A stretch of 41,212 bases of DNA from Streptomyces sp. T39 (GTDB lineage: Bacteria > Actinomycetota > Actinomycetes > Streptomycetales > Streptomycetaceae). The notes under the pieces were generated by a model. That model saw nothing but the letters and a program-made list of their open reading frames with translations. It did not search any database and was not told the DNA's origin. Below, in pieces: positions 27,454 through 35,641 of this stretch. The first letter of the stretch is position 1, and the number at the start of each line of letters is the position of its first letter. The stretch spans positions 2,379,446-2,420,657 of the forward strand of contig NZ_RDBP01000012.1 of assembly GCF_008042045.1 (NCBI RefSeq), in the 5' to 3' direction. The position numbers and the translations under genes were made by a program.

Positions 27454-28434
27454 ATGAAGGATCTACCCGCCCGTCGTCTGCTCCTGGTGCACGCACACCC
27501 GGACGACGAGTCGATCACCAACGGCGCCACGATGGCGCTGTACGCGGCAGCCGGCACCCACGTCACCCTGGTGACCTGCACGCTCGGGGAGGAGGGTGAG
27601 GTCATCCCCGCGGACCTCGCCCATCTGGCGCCCGACCGCGAGGACCGCCTGGGGGCGCACCGCGCCGGTGAACTGGCCGACGCGATGAAGGAGCTGGGCG
27701 TCACCGACCACCGCTTCCTCGGCGGGCAGGGCCGGTTCCGCGACTCCGGGATGATGGGCGTCCCGCAGAACCACCGCGAGGGCGCCTTCTGGGGCACCGA
27801 CGTGGACGAGGCGGCCGCCGAGCTGGTCGAGGTCATCCGGTCCGTCCGCCCGCAGGTGCTCGTCACCTACGACCCCGACGGGGGATACGGGCACCCGGAC
27901 CACATCCAGGCGCACCGGGTCGCCATGCGGGCCGCGGACCTCGCCGGCGAGCGCGCCTACCGCCGCGACCTCGGCGACCCGCACACCGTCGCCAAGATCT
28001 ACTGGACGCGGGTCCCGCGTTCGCTGGCCGAGGAGGGCTTCGCCCGGCTGCGGGCCACGGCGGCGGGGGACTTCCCGGGAATCGCGGACATCGGCGACAT
28101 CCCGGGCGTGGTGGACGACGAGCTGATCACCGCCGAGATCGACGGCACCGCGTATGCGGAGCAGAAGGCCGCCGCCATGCGGGCGCACGTCACCCAGATC
28201 GCCGTGAACGGCCCGTTCTTCGCACTCTCCAACGACCTGGGGCAGCCCCTCTTCACCACCGAGTGCTACCAGTTGGCCGTCGGCGTCTCCGGCGCGGCGC
28301 CCGGTGAGCGCGAGCACGACCTGTTCGCCGGGATCGTCCCGGCCGCCGGGCCGGCCGGCGCCGGGCGGCTCGCCGGACCCGCCGCGGGCGGGGCCCGTGA
28401 GGGAGTCGGGGAGATTTCGGGAGGGGCCGCATGA
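27454..28434 (+). CDS. mshB: GlcNAc-Ins deacetylase, mycothiol biosynthesis
   Basis: A 326-residue zinc deacetylase of the PIG-L/LmbE fold. It removes acetate from N-acetylglucosaminyl-inositol to give GlcN-Ins, the second committed step toward mycothiol, the actinobacterial redox thiol. The zinc motif AHPDDE lies at residues 14-19, and a second metal ligand sits in [11 protein letters not shown]. Family blocks [10 protein letters not shown] and [11 protein letters not shown] are intact. ATG 27454 is preceded by TAGGCT at leaderless spacing. The C-terminal 35 residues are Gly/Ala-rich and variable. It overlaps the next gene by 4 bp (ATGA). Confidence 0.95.
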   Translation: MKDLPARRLLLVHAHPDDESITNGATMALYAAAGTHVTLVTCTLGEEGEVIPADLAHLAPDREDRLGAHRAGELADAMKELGVTDHRFLGGQGRFRDSGMMGVPQNHREGAFWGTDVDEAAAELVEVIRSVRPQVLVTYDPDGGYGHPDHIQAHRVAMRAADLAGERAYRRDLGDPHTVAKIYWTRVPRSLAEEGFARLRATAAGDFPGIADIGDIPGVVDDELITAEIDGTAYAEQKAAAMRAHVTQIAVNGPFFALSNDLGQPLFTTECYQLAVGVSGAAPGEREHDLFAGIVPAAGPAGAGRLAGPAAGGAREGVGEISGGAA

Positions 28435-28841
28435 GCGGGTCGCCCGTGCCGGGCTCCTTCCTCACCGGGACGCCGAAGCCCGGCCGCATCGCCGTGTACG
28501 TCCTGCTCGCCGCCCTGGGGGCGCTCGTCGGCATCGCCGGCTCGCTCGTCCAAGCGGGCTTCTTCCCGGGCGGGTTGGCCCTGGCGCTGCTCGCCTCCGG
28601 GGCGCTGTTCGCCGCCGGCCGGCGGGCGACCGGCACCCAGCTCGGGGCCGCGGCCCCGGCCGCGGGATGGCTGCTGGCCGTCGTCGTGCTCAGCATCGGC
28701 AGACCCGAGGGCGACGCCGTGTTCGCCTCCGGGATCGGACCGCTGGTCTTCATGCTCGGGGGTACGGCGGTGGCTGTGATGTGTGCCACCATGTCGCGGC
28801 CGCGGCAACCGGACGGCACTACCGGCCGACTTGGCGGGTAG
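28431..28841 (+). CDS. DUF6113-like small membrane protein
   Basis: A 136-residue protein with four predicted helices (about residues 20-42, 46-62, 70-90 and 98-118) and a polar C-terminus. Its ATG overlaps the mshB stop, so it is translationally coupled to it. The family is common in Streptomyces next to mshB; the function is unknown. The 267 bp after it hold no gene I can support, only a possible -10-like TATGGT at 29026-29031 for the next gene. Confidence 0.78.
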   Translation: MSGSPVPGSFLTGTPKPGRIAVYVLLAALGALVGIAGSLVQAGFFPGGLALALLASGALFAAGRRATGTQLGAAAPAAGWLLAVVVLSIGRPEGDAVFASGIGPLVFMLGGTAVAVMCATMSRPRQPDGTTGRLGG

Positions 28842-29108
28842 AAGGCGCCGGTACGGCCCGCCGGACCGCCGCGGTGCGGGCGTTCCGGCCGGTCCCCGGC
28901 GCCGGGTGGCCGCACGGCCGGCGGACGGGCCGGGTGCGCGGCCGAACTGACCGTGCCCGTACGGTGCGCCGGTGGGCCGAGGGGCCGCTTCCGGCGGTCC
29001 CGGGGTGTCGGTCCGTGGCGGACAGTATGGTGGTGCGCGCCGCCGAGCCGCCCGCAGCAGCAGCTGTCCAGTAAGAACGGGCGGCGACGCCAACCGGGAG
29101 AACCTGCT

Positions 29109-31184
29109 TTGAGTCGTGAAACTGACAGTTCGTCCGCCGGCCCCCAGGGGCGCGGTGGAGCCGCGTACCCCTCGGGCACACCGCCGTACGGATCCCGCCA
29201 GTATCCGTCGCTGCATCCGACGCAGGACGCTCCGGACGACGCCGCGGGAGCGGCGCCCGAGCGGCAGGCCGAGGAGCCGAAGACCGAGACCACACTGACG
29301 ACCCGCATCCGGATCAACATCCCCGGTTCGCGGCCGATCCCGCCCGTCGTCATGCGCACGCCCATGAGCGACACCGACGCCGGGACCAGGCCCCCGGCGT
29401 CCGGCGGTCCGGCGTCCGGCGGACCCCCCGCCCCCGGCGGATCCGAGAGCGAGCGCACGGGTGGCGTGCCGCGTCCCGCGGCACCCGCCGAGGGCGACGG
29501 CCGGCCGCAGGCTCCCGCGGCCGAGGAGAAGCCCGCCGCGAGCGACTGGTTCGCGCCGCGCAAGGCCGCCGCGCCCGGCCCGGCTCCGGCCCCGACACCG
29601 CCCCCCGCCGCGGCCCCGCCGCAGCAGGGCCGGCCCGGCGGGCCCGGGCCCGGCCCGGGCGGCCCCGCGGGCCAGGGCGGTCCGGCCGCGGGCGGGTTCG
29701 CCCCCGGTGGCGCCCAGCAGACGTCCGGCCTCTCGGCGCTCGTCGACGAGACCCCGGCCGCCGGGCTGCCGACCCGGCCGCCGGGCGGCGGCCCCGACCG
29801 CTCCCGACAGGGCGACGGCTTCGCCCCCGGTCCCCGGACGCCGCCGACCGGTGTGCGCCCGCCCGGCCCGGACCGCGGCCCCGCGGGGCCGACGTCCGGC
29901 CCGGTCACCGGTGACATGCCGCTGGGCCCCGGCCCCGGCGGCCAGGCCGGCCCGCCCCGGATGTCCGACGACACCGCCGTCCTCACCCCGCAGAAGCCGG
30001 CTCCCGAGCCCGTCGGCGGCCATGTCTCCGGTGACACGCTCACCAGCGGCATCCCGGTCGTCCCGAGCGACGGCCGCTCGCCGTTCGCCCCGGGCGGGCC
30101 CGCCCGGTCCGGCCCGCCCGGGGGCCCCGGCGCCGACCAGGCCGACCCGGCGTTCCCGGGCGGCCCCGGCGCCGGTCCCACGGCGGCCGTGCCCGCGCCC
30201 GACCCGGCGCCCCGTCCGGCGGCGCCCCCGCGGGCCCGCAAGGGCCGCTCCAAGCTCGTGCTGGCGGGCGTCGGCGCGTTCGGCCTGCTCGCCGTCGCCT
30301 ACGGCGCCGGGCTGCTCCTGAACCACTCCGACGTGCCGAAGAGCACCACCGTCCTCGGCGTCGACATCGGCGGCGGGACCCGCGACGAGGCCGTCAACAA
30401 GCTCGAAGCGGCCTTCGGCAAGCGGGCCGCGGCCCCCCTCCAGCTCGCGGTGGGCGGCCAGAAGGCCGAGCTCGCCCCCGACAAGGCCGGGCTCTCCCTG
30501 GACAGCCAGGCCACCGTCCGCGGGGCGGCCGGCAGCGACTACAACCCGGTCTCGGTGATCGGCTCCCTCTTCGGGGGCGAGCGGGTCGCGCAGCCGGTGA
30601 TCGTCGTCGACGAGGAGAAGCTGGGCGTGGCCCTCTCCGACCTCGCGGGCACCGCGGGATCGGCCTCCGACGGCACGATCCGCTTCGAGCCGGGCAAGGC
30701 CGTCGCCGTCCCCGGCAAGCCGGGGGAGTCGCTGGACGTCGCCCGCTCGATGGTCACGGTCAAGGACGCCTACCGCGCCCAGGTCGAGACCGGCAAGCCG
30801 AACGTGGTCACCCTGCCGGTGGCGACACGTGAGCCGACGATCAGCCAGGCGGAGATCGACCGGGCGATGAAGGAGTTCGCCGAGCCCGCGATGTCCGGCC
30901 TGATCACGATCCGGGCGGGTGGCAAGGAGATCCAGTTCGGCCCGGCGAAGTCCCTGCCGAAGATCCTGTCGATGAAGCCGGTCGACGGGAAGCTGGTGGA
31001 GTACTACGACAAGGCCGCGATCGAGCAGCTCCTCGACGGCGTCTTCGACGGCATCATGATCACCAAGGGTGACGGCAAGCAGCACGAGGTCTCCGCCGAC
31101 GACGTCGCCCAGGCCATGGGCCCGGCGCTGCGCGGCAAGACGCCCGCGGAGCGCACGGCGGTCATCCCGCTCGACCCGAGCTGA
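29109..31184 (+). CDS. Membrane-anchored protein with disordered cytoplasmic region and peptidoglycan-binding-like ectodomain
   Basis: A 691-residue protein. Residues 1-380 are very rich in Pro, Gly and Ala with scattered acidic patches and look intrinsically disordered. A single transmembrane helix lies at about 383-405. The exported part contains repeats resembling the PG_binding_4 (YoaR/VanW-associated) domain: GVDIGGGTRDEAVNKLEAAF and the later segments up to the C-terminus. The best start is TTG 29109 (reading L/M-S-R-E-T-D), with GGGAG about 9 nt upstream; the open frame extends upstream but loses sense there. The topology suggests a link between cytoplasm and cell wall. No enzymatic residues were recognised. 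Confidence 0.8.
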   Translation: MSRETDSSSAGPQGRGGAAYPSGTPPYGSRQYPSLHPTQDAPDDAAGAAPERQAEEPKTETTLTTRIRINIPGSRPIPPVVMRTPMSDTDAGTRPPASGGPASGGPPAPGGSESERTGGVPRPAAPAEGDGRPQAPAAEEKPAASDWFAPRKAAAPGPAPAPTPPPAAAPPQQGRPGGPGPGPGGPAGQGGPAAGGFAPGGAQQTSGLSALVDETPAAGLPTRPPGGGPDRSRQGDGFAPGPRTPPTGVRPPGPDRGPAGPTSGPVTGDMPLGPGPGGQAGPPRMSDDTAVLTPQKPAPEPVGGHVSGDTLTSGIPVVPSDGRSPFAPGGPARSGPPGGPGADQADPAFPGGPGAGPTAAVPAPDPAPRPAAPPRARKGRSKLVLAGVGAFGLLAVAYGAGLLLNHSDVPKSTTVLGVDIGGGTRDEAVNKLEAAFGKRAAAPLQLAVGGQKAELAPDKAGLSLDSQATVRGAAGSDYNPVSVIGSLFGGERVAQPVIVVDEEKLGVALSDLAGTAGSASDGTIRFEPGKAVAVPGKPGESLDVARSMVTVKDAYRAQVETGKPNVVTLPVATREPTISQAEIDRAMKEFAEPAMSGLITIRAGGKEIQFGPAKSLPKILSMKPVDGKLVEYYDKAAIEQLLDGVFDGIMITKGDGKQHEVSADDVAQAMGPALRGKTPAERTAVIPLDPS

Positions 31185-31200
31185 CCCGCCCCCGCCGACG

Positions 31201-31237
31201 CCGAACCCCCGCCCGGGCACCCCGGGCGGGGGTTCGG
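31201..31237. terminator. Bidirectional terminator
   Basis: A perfect 17-bp stem (31201-31217 with 31221-31237) and a 3-nt loop between two convergent genes (stops at 31184 and 31260). It can serve both. Confidence 0.9.
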
Positions 31238-31259
31238 CCGCTCCGTGGGCCGCGCCGGG

Positions 31260-32096
31260 TCAGTTCAGCATGGCGCGGGCGGCGCGGGCACGGCCGCGCA
31301 CCAGGTCGGCGGTGGTGGGCTCGACCGCCGACACGACGTCGGCGTAGGCGTCCATCTCGGCGGCGCCCTCGGTGAAGGCACCGCGCTGGACGAGGAGCTG
31401 GGCGCGTTCGTAGCGCAGCCTGGCCGGGTGCGCGGGCAGCAGGAGCAGCAGGTCGAGGGCCCAGAGGGCCACGTCGGAGCGTTCGGGGCGCGGCGCGGCC
31501 CAGGCGCGGATGTTGTTCAGGACGCGCGAGACGACCGCGAGCGGATCCGCGGGCCGGAGCATCGACGGGCTCGGCGGGGACCCGGTCGCACCGGTCACCA
31601 GCAGTGCGGTGTCCTCGGCCGTGAGCAGCCGGCCCGCGCCGAACGGGTCCGCGAGGACGAGGGACTCCGGGTCGCCGAAGCCGACGACGAAGTGGCCGGG
31701 CAGCGCGACGCCGTACACCTGGCCGCCCGCCCGGCGGGCGACCTCCGTCCACAGGACGGAGAGGAGGATCGGCAGTCCGCGGCGGCGCCGCAGCACCTCG
31801 TGGAGCAGCGACGACTCCAGCCGCTGGTAGTCCCCCGGAGTGCCGTGGAAGCCCTCGCGGCCGCCCAGCAGGTCCCCGAGCGCCCGCGCCCACGCGTGCG
31901 GCCCGGACAGTCCGTAGGGGAGCATCCCCGCGAGCCGGTCCAGTTCGATCTGGGCGGAGTCGATGCCGGCCTGGTCCAGGGCGGGGTCCGCCTGGGTGCC
32001 GACGAGCAGGCAGAGCGTCGCCAGGTCGGGTCGCGGGGAGCGGGCCTCGTCGGCGAACCGCTGCCGCCATGCGGGCCGCGGGGGCTCGTGGTGCAT
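31260..32096 (-). CDS. SirB1-type transglutaminase-like protein
   Basis: A 278-residue protein. Residues 20-190 form a Transglut_core2 domain with the family block RRRGLPILLSVLWTEVARR followed by GVALPGHFVVGF. The C-terminal third looks like TPR helices. In many bacteria the family (SirB1/YchA) is of uncertain function and often lacks a complete protease triad. ATG 32096 has GAGAAGGA upstream. It lies 17 bp after the GNAT gene, and the two form a minus-strand operon. Confidence 0.85.
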   Translation of the reverse strand: MHHEPPRPAWRQRFADEARSPRPDLATLCLLVGTQADPALDQAGIDSAQIELDRLAGMLPYGLSGPHAWARALGDLLGGREGFHGTPGDYQRLESSLLHEVLRRRRGLPILLSVLWTEVARRAGGQVYGVALPGHFVVGFGDPESLVLADPFGAGRLLTAEDTALLVTGATGSPPSPSMLRPADPLAVVSRVLNNIRAWAAPRPERSDVALWALDLLLLLPAHPARLRYERAQLLVQRGAFTEGAAEMDAYADVVSAVEPTTADLVRGRARAARAMLN

Positions 32097-32113
32097 GTCC
32101 TTCTCGTACCCGT

Positions 32114-33154
32114 CTATACGGCGCGGAAATGGTGGTAGTGGTGATGGACCGCGAAGCCCATGCGCGTGTACAGCTCGCGCGCCGGTGCGTTGTCCGACTC
32201 CACCTGGAGCCAGGCCGCCGACGCGCCCTCGTCCAGCGCCCGGCGGGCGAGGGCGGCCATCACGGCCGTGGCGAGCCCCTGACGCCGGTGCGCGGGGTCC
32301 ACCTCGACGGCCATGAAGCCCGCCCAGCGGCCGTCCACCACGCACCGCCCGATCGCCGCGGGCGCCTCCTCCGGCGCGCCGGGCGCCGGGCCCGCCGCCG
32401 CGTCCGGGTCCTGCGACGGCGCGGGCACGGTCGCGAACGACACGGACGGGCCCGCGGTCAGGACCGCCCGCACCTGGGGGCCCGGCTCGGAGAAGCGCTG
32501 GTAGCGGCGGGTCCAGGTGTCGCCGAGCGCCCGCTCGACGCGCACCCGGGCGTCGTCGACCGCCAGGTCGGCCACGGGGGCGAGACCTCCGGTCCACACT
32601 TCGGCCGAGACCTCGCGCCGCCAGCCGCGCCCGGCCAGCGCCGCGCCCAGTTCCTCCTGGGTGCCCGCCGCGCCGGTCGCGACCTGGACGTAGGCGGGCA
32701 GTCCGCGCTCCGCGTACCACCCGCGCACGCGGCTCAGCGCCTCGTCGAGCGGCATCCCCGGATCGCCCAGCGGGAGCACCGAGTTGGCACGCCGGGTGAA
32801 GCCGCCCGCCGCGCGCAGCTCCCAGTCGCCGAGCCGCTCGCTCTCGACCGGCTGCCAGGCGCGCGCCGTCACCCGCGCCAGTTCGGCGAAGCCCGCCGAG
32901 GGGCCGCGCCGACGCGCCGGCTCGGCCGGCACCTCCTTCCCGGCGACCAGCGAGGTTTCCGGGATGCGGACGATCTCCCCGGTGCGGCGTGTGATCAGTA
33001 GCACACCACCCGTCCAGGATGTGAGAACGCCGACCGTGTCGGTGAACTTCGAGCCGGGCGCCCCCGACGGGACCGCCGCGCGGACCGACACCCGTTTGCC
33101 CACGTCAGCCGGTGTCACTCGGACCTCCAGCCGTGCTGCGACAGTGAATTCCAC
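32114..33154 (-). CDS. GNAT acetyltransferase with N-terminal SH3-like domain (Rv0428c type)
   Basis: A 346-residue protein. Residues 10-70 form a small beta-barrel-like domain (VGKRVSVRAAVPSG then TGEIVRIPETSL), like that in Rv0428c-type proteins. The C-terminal 130 residues are a GNAT fold with the acetyl-CoA loop HRRQGLATAVM and a family ending LYTRMGFAVHHHYHHF. The start is GTG 33154, about 11 nt after GGAGGGG. The acceptor is unknown; Rv0428c-like proteins have been proposed as protein acetyltransferases. It is divergent from fdxA, 115 bp away. Confidence 0.85.
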   Translation of the reverse strand: MEFTVAARLEVRVTPADVGKRVSVRAAVPSGAPGSKFTDTVGVLTSWTGGVLLITRRTGEIVRIPETSLVAGKEVPAEPARRRGPSAGFAELARVTARAWQPVESERLGDWELRAAGGFTRRANSVLPLGDPGMPLDEALSRVRGWYAERGLPAYVQVATGAAGTQEELGAALAGRGWRREVSAEVWTGGLAPVADLAVDDARVRVERALGDTWTRRYQRFSEPGPQVRAVLTAGPSVSFATVPAPSQDPDAAAGPAPGAPEEAPAAIGRCVVDGRWAGFMAVEVDPAHRRQGLATAVMAALARRALDEGASAAWLQVESDNAPARELYTRMGFAVHHHYHHFRAV

Positions 33155-33174
33155 GGTTCTGCCCGCCCCTCCTG

Positions 33175-33203
33175 TTCGGATCGTCCCCGAGAACGGAGAT
33201 ACT
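33175..33203 (+). promoter_or_regulatory. Candidate promoter for the ferredoxin gene
   Basis: TTCGGA (33175-33180), a 17-bp spacer and GATACT (33198-33203) resemble a vegetative promoter. The leader would be about 60 nt and contain GAGGAGGA before GTG 33269. Confidence 0.45.
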
Positions 33204-33268
33204 AGGGGCGGGCATCGACGACGCCGCGCTCCCGCGCAAGCCAGCCCTTACCGAGGAGGAACGACAGC

Positions 33269-33589
33269 GTGACCTACGTCATCGCGCAGCCTTGTGTCGA
33301 CGTCAAGGACAAGGCGTGCATCGAGGAGTGCCCCGTCGACTGCATCTACGAGGGCTCCCGGTCCTTGTACATCCACCCGGACGAATGCGTCGACTGCGGT
33401 GCTTGTGAGCCGGTCTGCCCGGTGGAGGCCATCTTCTACGAGGACGACACCCCGGACGAGTGGAAGGACTACTACAAGGCGAACGTCGAGTTCTTCGACG
33501 AGCTCGGCTCGCCCGGCGGCGCCTCCAAGCTGGGCCTGATCGAGCGGGACCACCCGTTCGTGGCCGCCCTGCCGCCGCAGAACGGCTGA
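33269..33589 (+). CDS. fdxA: Seven-iron ferredoxin
   Basis: A 106-residue ferredoxin of the FdxA/FdxC type. Cys9, Cys17 and Cys50 are placed for a [3Fe-4S] cluster and Cys21, Cys40, Cys43 and Cys46 for a [4Fe-4S] cluster, with Cys25 free: the Azotobacter FdI pattern shifted by one. It supplies electrons to partners such as cytochromes P450 and other oxidoreductases. The C-terminal extension (YYKANVEFFDELGSPGGA) is typical of the long type. GTG 33269 has GAGGAGGA upstream. A terminator hairpin follows, so it is probably monocistronic although dapC is next. Confidence 0.95.
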   Translation: MTYVIAQPCVDVKDKACIEECPVDCIYEGSRSLYIHPDECVDCGACEPVCPVEAIFYEDDTPDEWKDYYKANVEFFDELGSPGGASKLGLIERDHPFVAALPPQNG

Positions 33590-33623
33590 TCCGGCCCGGC
33601 CGGTCCCGTCATCCGCGTTTCCC

Positions 33624-33657
33624 CGGTCCCGTACGGCTCGTCGTCCGTACGGGACCG
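33624..33657 (+). terminator. Terminator between fdxA and dapC
   Basis: A perfect 13-bp stem (33624-33636 with 33645-33657) and an 8-nt loop, 34 bp after the fdxA stop. Confidence 0.85.
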
Positions 33658-33696
33658 CGGTGTTCAGCACGACGTACGCAGAAAGTGAGCCCCGCA

Positions 33697-34791
33697 GTGG
33701 CCGCAGTCTCATCGCGCCTTCCCGTCTTCCCCTGGGACAAGCTCGAGCCGTACAAGGCGACGGCCGCCGCCCACGCCGACGGCATCGTCGACCTCTCCGT
33801 CGGCACGCCCGTCGACCCGGTGCCCGCGCTGATCCGGCAGGCCCTGGTCGAGGCGGCGGACTCGCCCGGCTACCCGACCGTGTGGGGCACGCCCGCGCTG
33901 CGGGACGCGCTCACCGGCTGGATCGCGCGCCGGCTCGGGGCGGTGGACGTCGGTCACCGCAACGTGCTGCCCGTCGTCGGCTCCAAGGAGTTCGTGGCGT
34001 GGCTGCCGACGCAGCTCGGCCTGGGGGCGGGCGACCGGGTCGCGTACCCCCGCCTCGCCTACCCGACGTACGAGGTGGGCGCCCGGCTGGCCGGCGCGGA
34101 GGCCGTGGTCTACGACGACCCGACGGAGCTCGACCCGGCCGGGCTGAAGCTGCTGTGGCTCAACTCGCCCTCCAACCCGACCGGGAAGGTGCTCCCCAAG
34201 GACGAGCTCGTCCGGATCGTGGCCTGGGCCCGCGAGCACGGGGTGCTGGTCCTCAGCGACGAGTGCTACCTGGAGCTGGGCTGGGAGGCCGAGCCCGTCT
34301 CCGTGCTGCATCCCGACGTGTGCGGGGGATCCTACGAGGGCGTCGTCGCGGTGCACTCCCTCTCCAAGCGCTCGAACCTGGCCGGCTACCGCGCCGCGTT
34401 CGTCGCCGGCGACGAGGCGGTGCTGGGCGAGCTGCTCCTGATCCGCAAGCACGGCGGCATGATGACGCCCGCGCCGGTGCAGGCCGCCACGGTGGCCGCC
34501 CTCGGCGACGACGCGCACGTCGGCGAGCAGCGGGCCCGGTACGCGGCGCGCAGGGCGGCGCTGCGCACCGCCCTCGAGGCGCACGGCTTCCGGATCGAGC
34601 ACAGCGAGGCGAGCCTGTACCTGTGGGCGACCCGGGACGAGCCCTGCTGGGAGACGGTGGCGTACCTCGCGGAGCTCGGCATCCTGGTGGCGCCCGGCGA
34701 CTTCTACGGCGAGGCCGGCGCCCGCTTCGTCCGGGTGGCGTTCACGGCCACCGACGAGCGGGTCGAGGCGGCGGTCAAGCGCCTGGGCTGA
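33697..34791 (+). CDS. dapC: Succinyldiaminopimelate transaminase
   Basis: A 364-residue PLP aminotransferase of fold type I. It makes N-succinyl-LL-2,6-diaminopimelate in the succinylase route to diaminopimelate (cell wall) and lysine. The PLP lysine is Lys224 in HSLSKRSNLAGYR. Other family marks are the NSPSNPTGK loop and the C-terminal arginine in RFVRVAF. GTG 33697 gives the usual length; an in-frame GTG at 33685 would add four residues. No strong ribosome binding site supports either. Actinobacterial members can be hard to tell from other class I aminotransferases, but the place beside fdxA, as in mycobacteria, and dapE in the window support DapC. Confidence 0.92.
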   Translation: MAAVSSRLPVFPWDKLEPYKATAAAHADGIVDLSVGTPVDPVPALIRQALVEAADSPGYPTVWGTPALRDALTGWIARRLGAVDVGHRNVLPVVGSKEFVAWLPTQLGLGAGDRVAYPRLAYPTYEVGARLAGAEAVVYDDPTELDPAGLKLLWLNSPSNPTGKVLPKDELVRIVAWAREHGVLVLSDECYLELGWEAEPVSVLHPDVCGGSYEGVVAVHSLSKRSNLAGYRAAFVAGDEAVLGELLLIRKHGGMMTPAPVQAATVAALGDDAHVGEQRARYAARRAALRTALEAHGFRIEHSEASLYLWATRDEPCWETVAYLAELGILVAPGDFYGEAGARFVRVAFTATDERVEAAVKRLG

Positions 34792-34863
34792 CCGCCGGGG
34801 CCGCGGCCCCCGCGCGACGGGGGCCGGGAGCCGGTGGCCGCCGCGCCGCCGGACGGCGACGGA

Positions 34864-34903
34864 CGCACAGGGCCCGGGAGCGGACGCTCCCGGGCCCTGT
34901 GCG
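34864..34903. terminator. Bidirectional terminator, 40-bp palindrome
   Basis: A perfect 19-bp stem (34864-34882 with 34885-34903) lies between the convergent stops at 34791 and 34919. Confidence 0.9.
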
Positions 34904-34918
34904 TGTGCGGGGGTGCCG

Positions 34919-35341
34919 TCAGCCGCCGAGCGGGAGGCCGCCGCCGAGCGCCCCGGTGGCGCCGCCGGTCAGGGAGTCGGTCGGCAGGCCGCCCTTGGTC
35001 GCGCCGCCGACCAGGCCGCCGGCCTCGCCCGCCGTGTCGCCCGCGGCCTGCTTGGCCACGGGGGTGGCCTTCTTGGCCGTCTTCCCGACGGTCTGGGCGG
35101 CGGCGGGGGTGGCCTTCTCGGCGGTCTTGCCGCCGACCTGTCCGGCCACCTTGGTGGTCTCCTTCGAGACGCCGTCGACCGTGCCGTCGACGTTCGCGGT
35201 GTCGAGGGCGGTGAGGCCGTCGACGGGGGCCTGGGGGAGGGCCACGGCGCCCGCGGAGCCGGCCGCTCCGACCACAGGAGCTGCTCCCGCCGCGATGATC
35301 AGCGCGGCACGGGCGATCCGACGGGTCAGGGGGAGGGACAT
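34919..35341 (-). CDS. Small secreted Ala/Lys/Gly-rich protein
   Basis: A 140-residue protein with a signal peptide (basic MSLPLTRRIARAA, then a hydrophobic core, cleavage near GSAGAVA at residues 25-31). The mature part is low-complexity, with repeated GKTAxKATP motifs (three similar units around residues 65-100), and ends in a Gly/Leu tail. Such proteins are often labelled 'ATP-binding' in Streptomyces databases, but no nucleotide motif is visible here. ATG 35341 has AAGGAG upstream; the longer open frame to 35485 lacks support. Confidence 0.75.
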   Translation of the reverse strand: MSLPLTRRIARAALIIAAGAAPVVGAAGSAGAVALPQAPVDGLTALDTANVDGTVDGVSKETTKVAGQVGGKTAEKATPAAAQTVGKTAKKATPVAKQAAGDTAGEAGGLVGGATKGGLPTDSLTGGATGALGGGLPLGG

Positions 35342-35641
35342 GATGCTCCTTGAAGCGAGAGGACGTTCGGGCTGTGCGTGAGGTGCTGCCCGGTGTGCGG
35401 ACGTCCTGACAACCGGCCGGAGGGCGGGGGAAGTTGCGGTGCGACGAGGTAAAGAATTGGTAACGCGTCGCATTATCGGTTTCATCCGAAAAGGGGCGGA
35501 CGGGGCAACGCGTCACTCCCTGATGAACCGTCACTTCGCTGCTGCCGGAACGAAGTTGCCGCTCCGCCGGGAGGCCGGCGGGGGCCTGCGGGAGCGGTCG
35601 CCCGAGGCGACCGGAGCAACACGTTCGAGTGTGTGGGCGCC
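35342..35641. other. 300-bp intergenic region
   Basis: Contains no gene I can support. It has an unusually AT-rich patch (about 35445-35500, around ggtaaagaattggtaacg), probably the promoter region of the secreted-protein gene on the minus strand. No box was clear enough to call. Confidence 0.5.

Noticed and set aside
34919..35341. An ATP-binding protein, as homologues are often labelled
   Set aside because: No Walker or other nucleotide motif is visible; it is a small secreted low-complexity protein.
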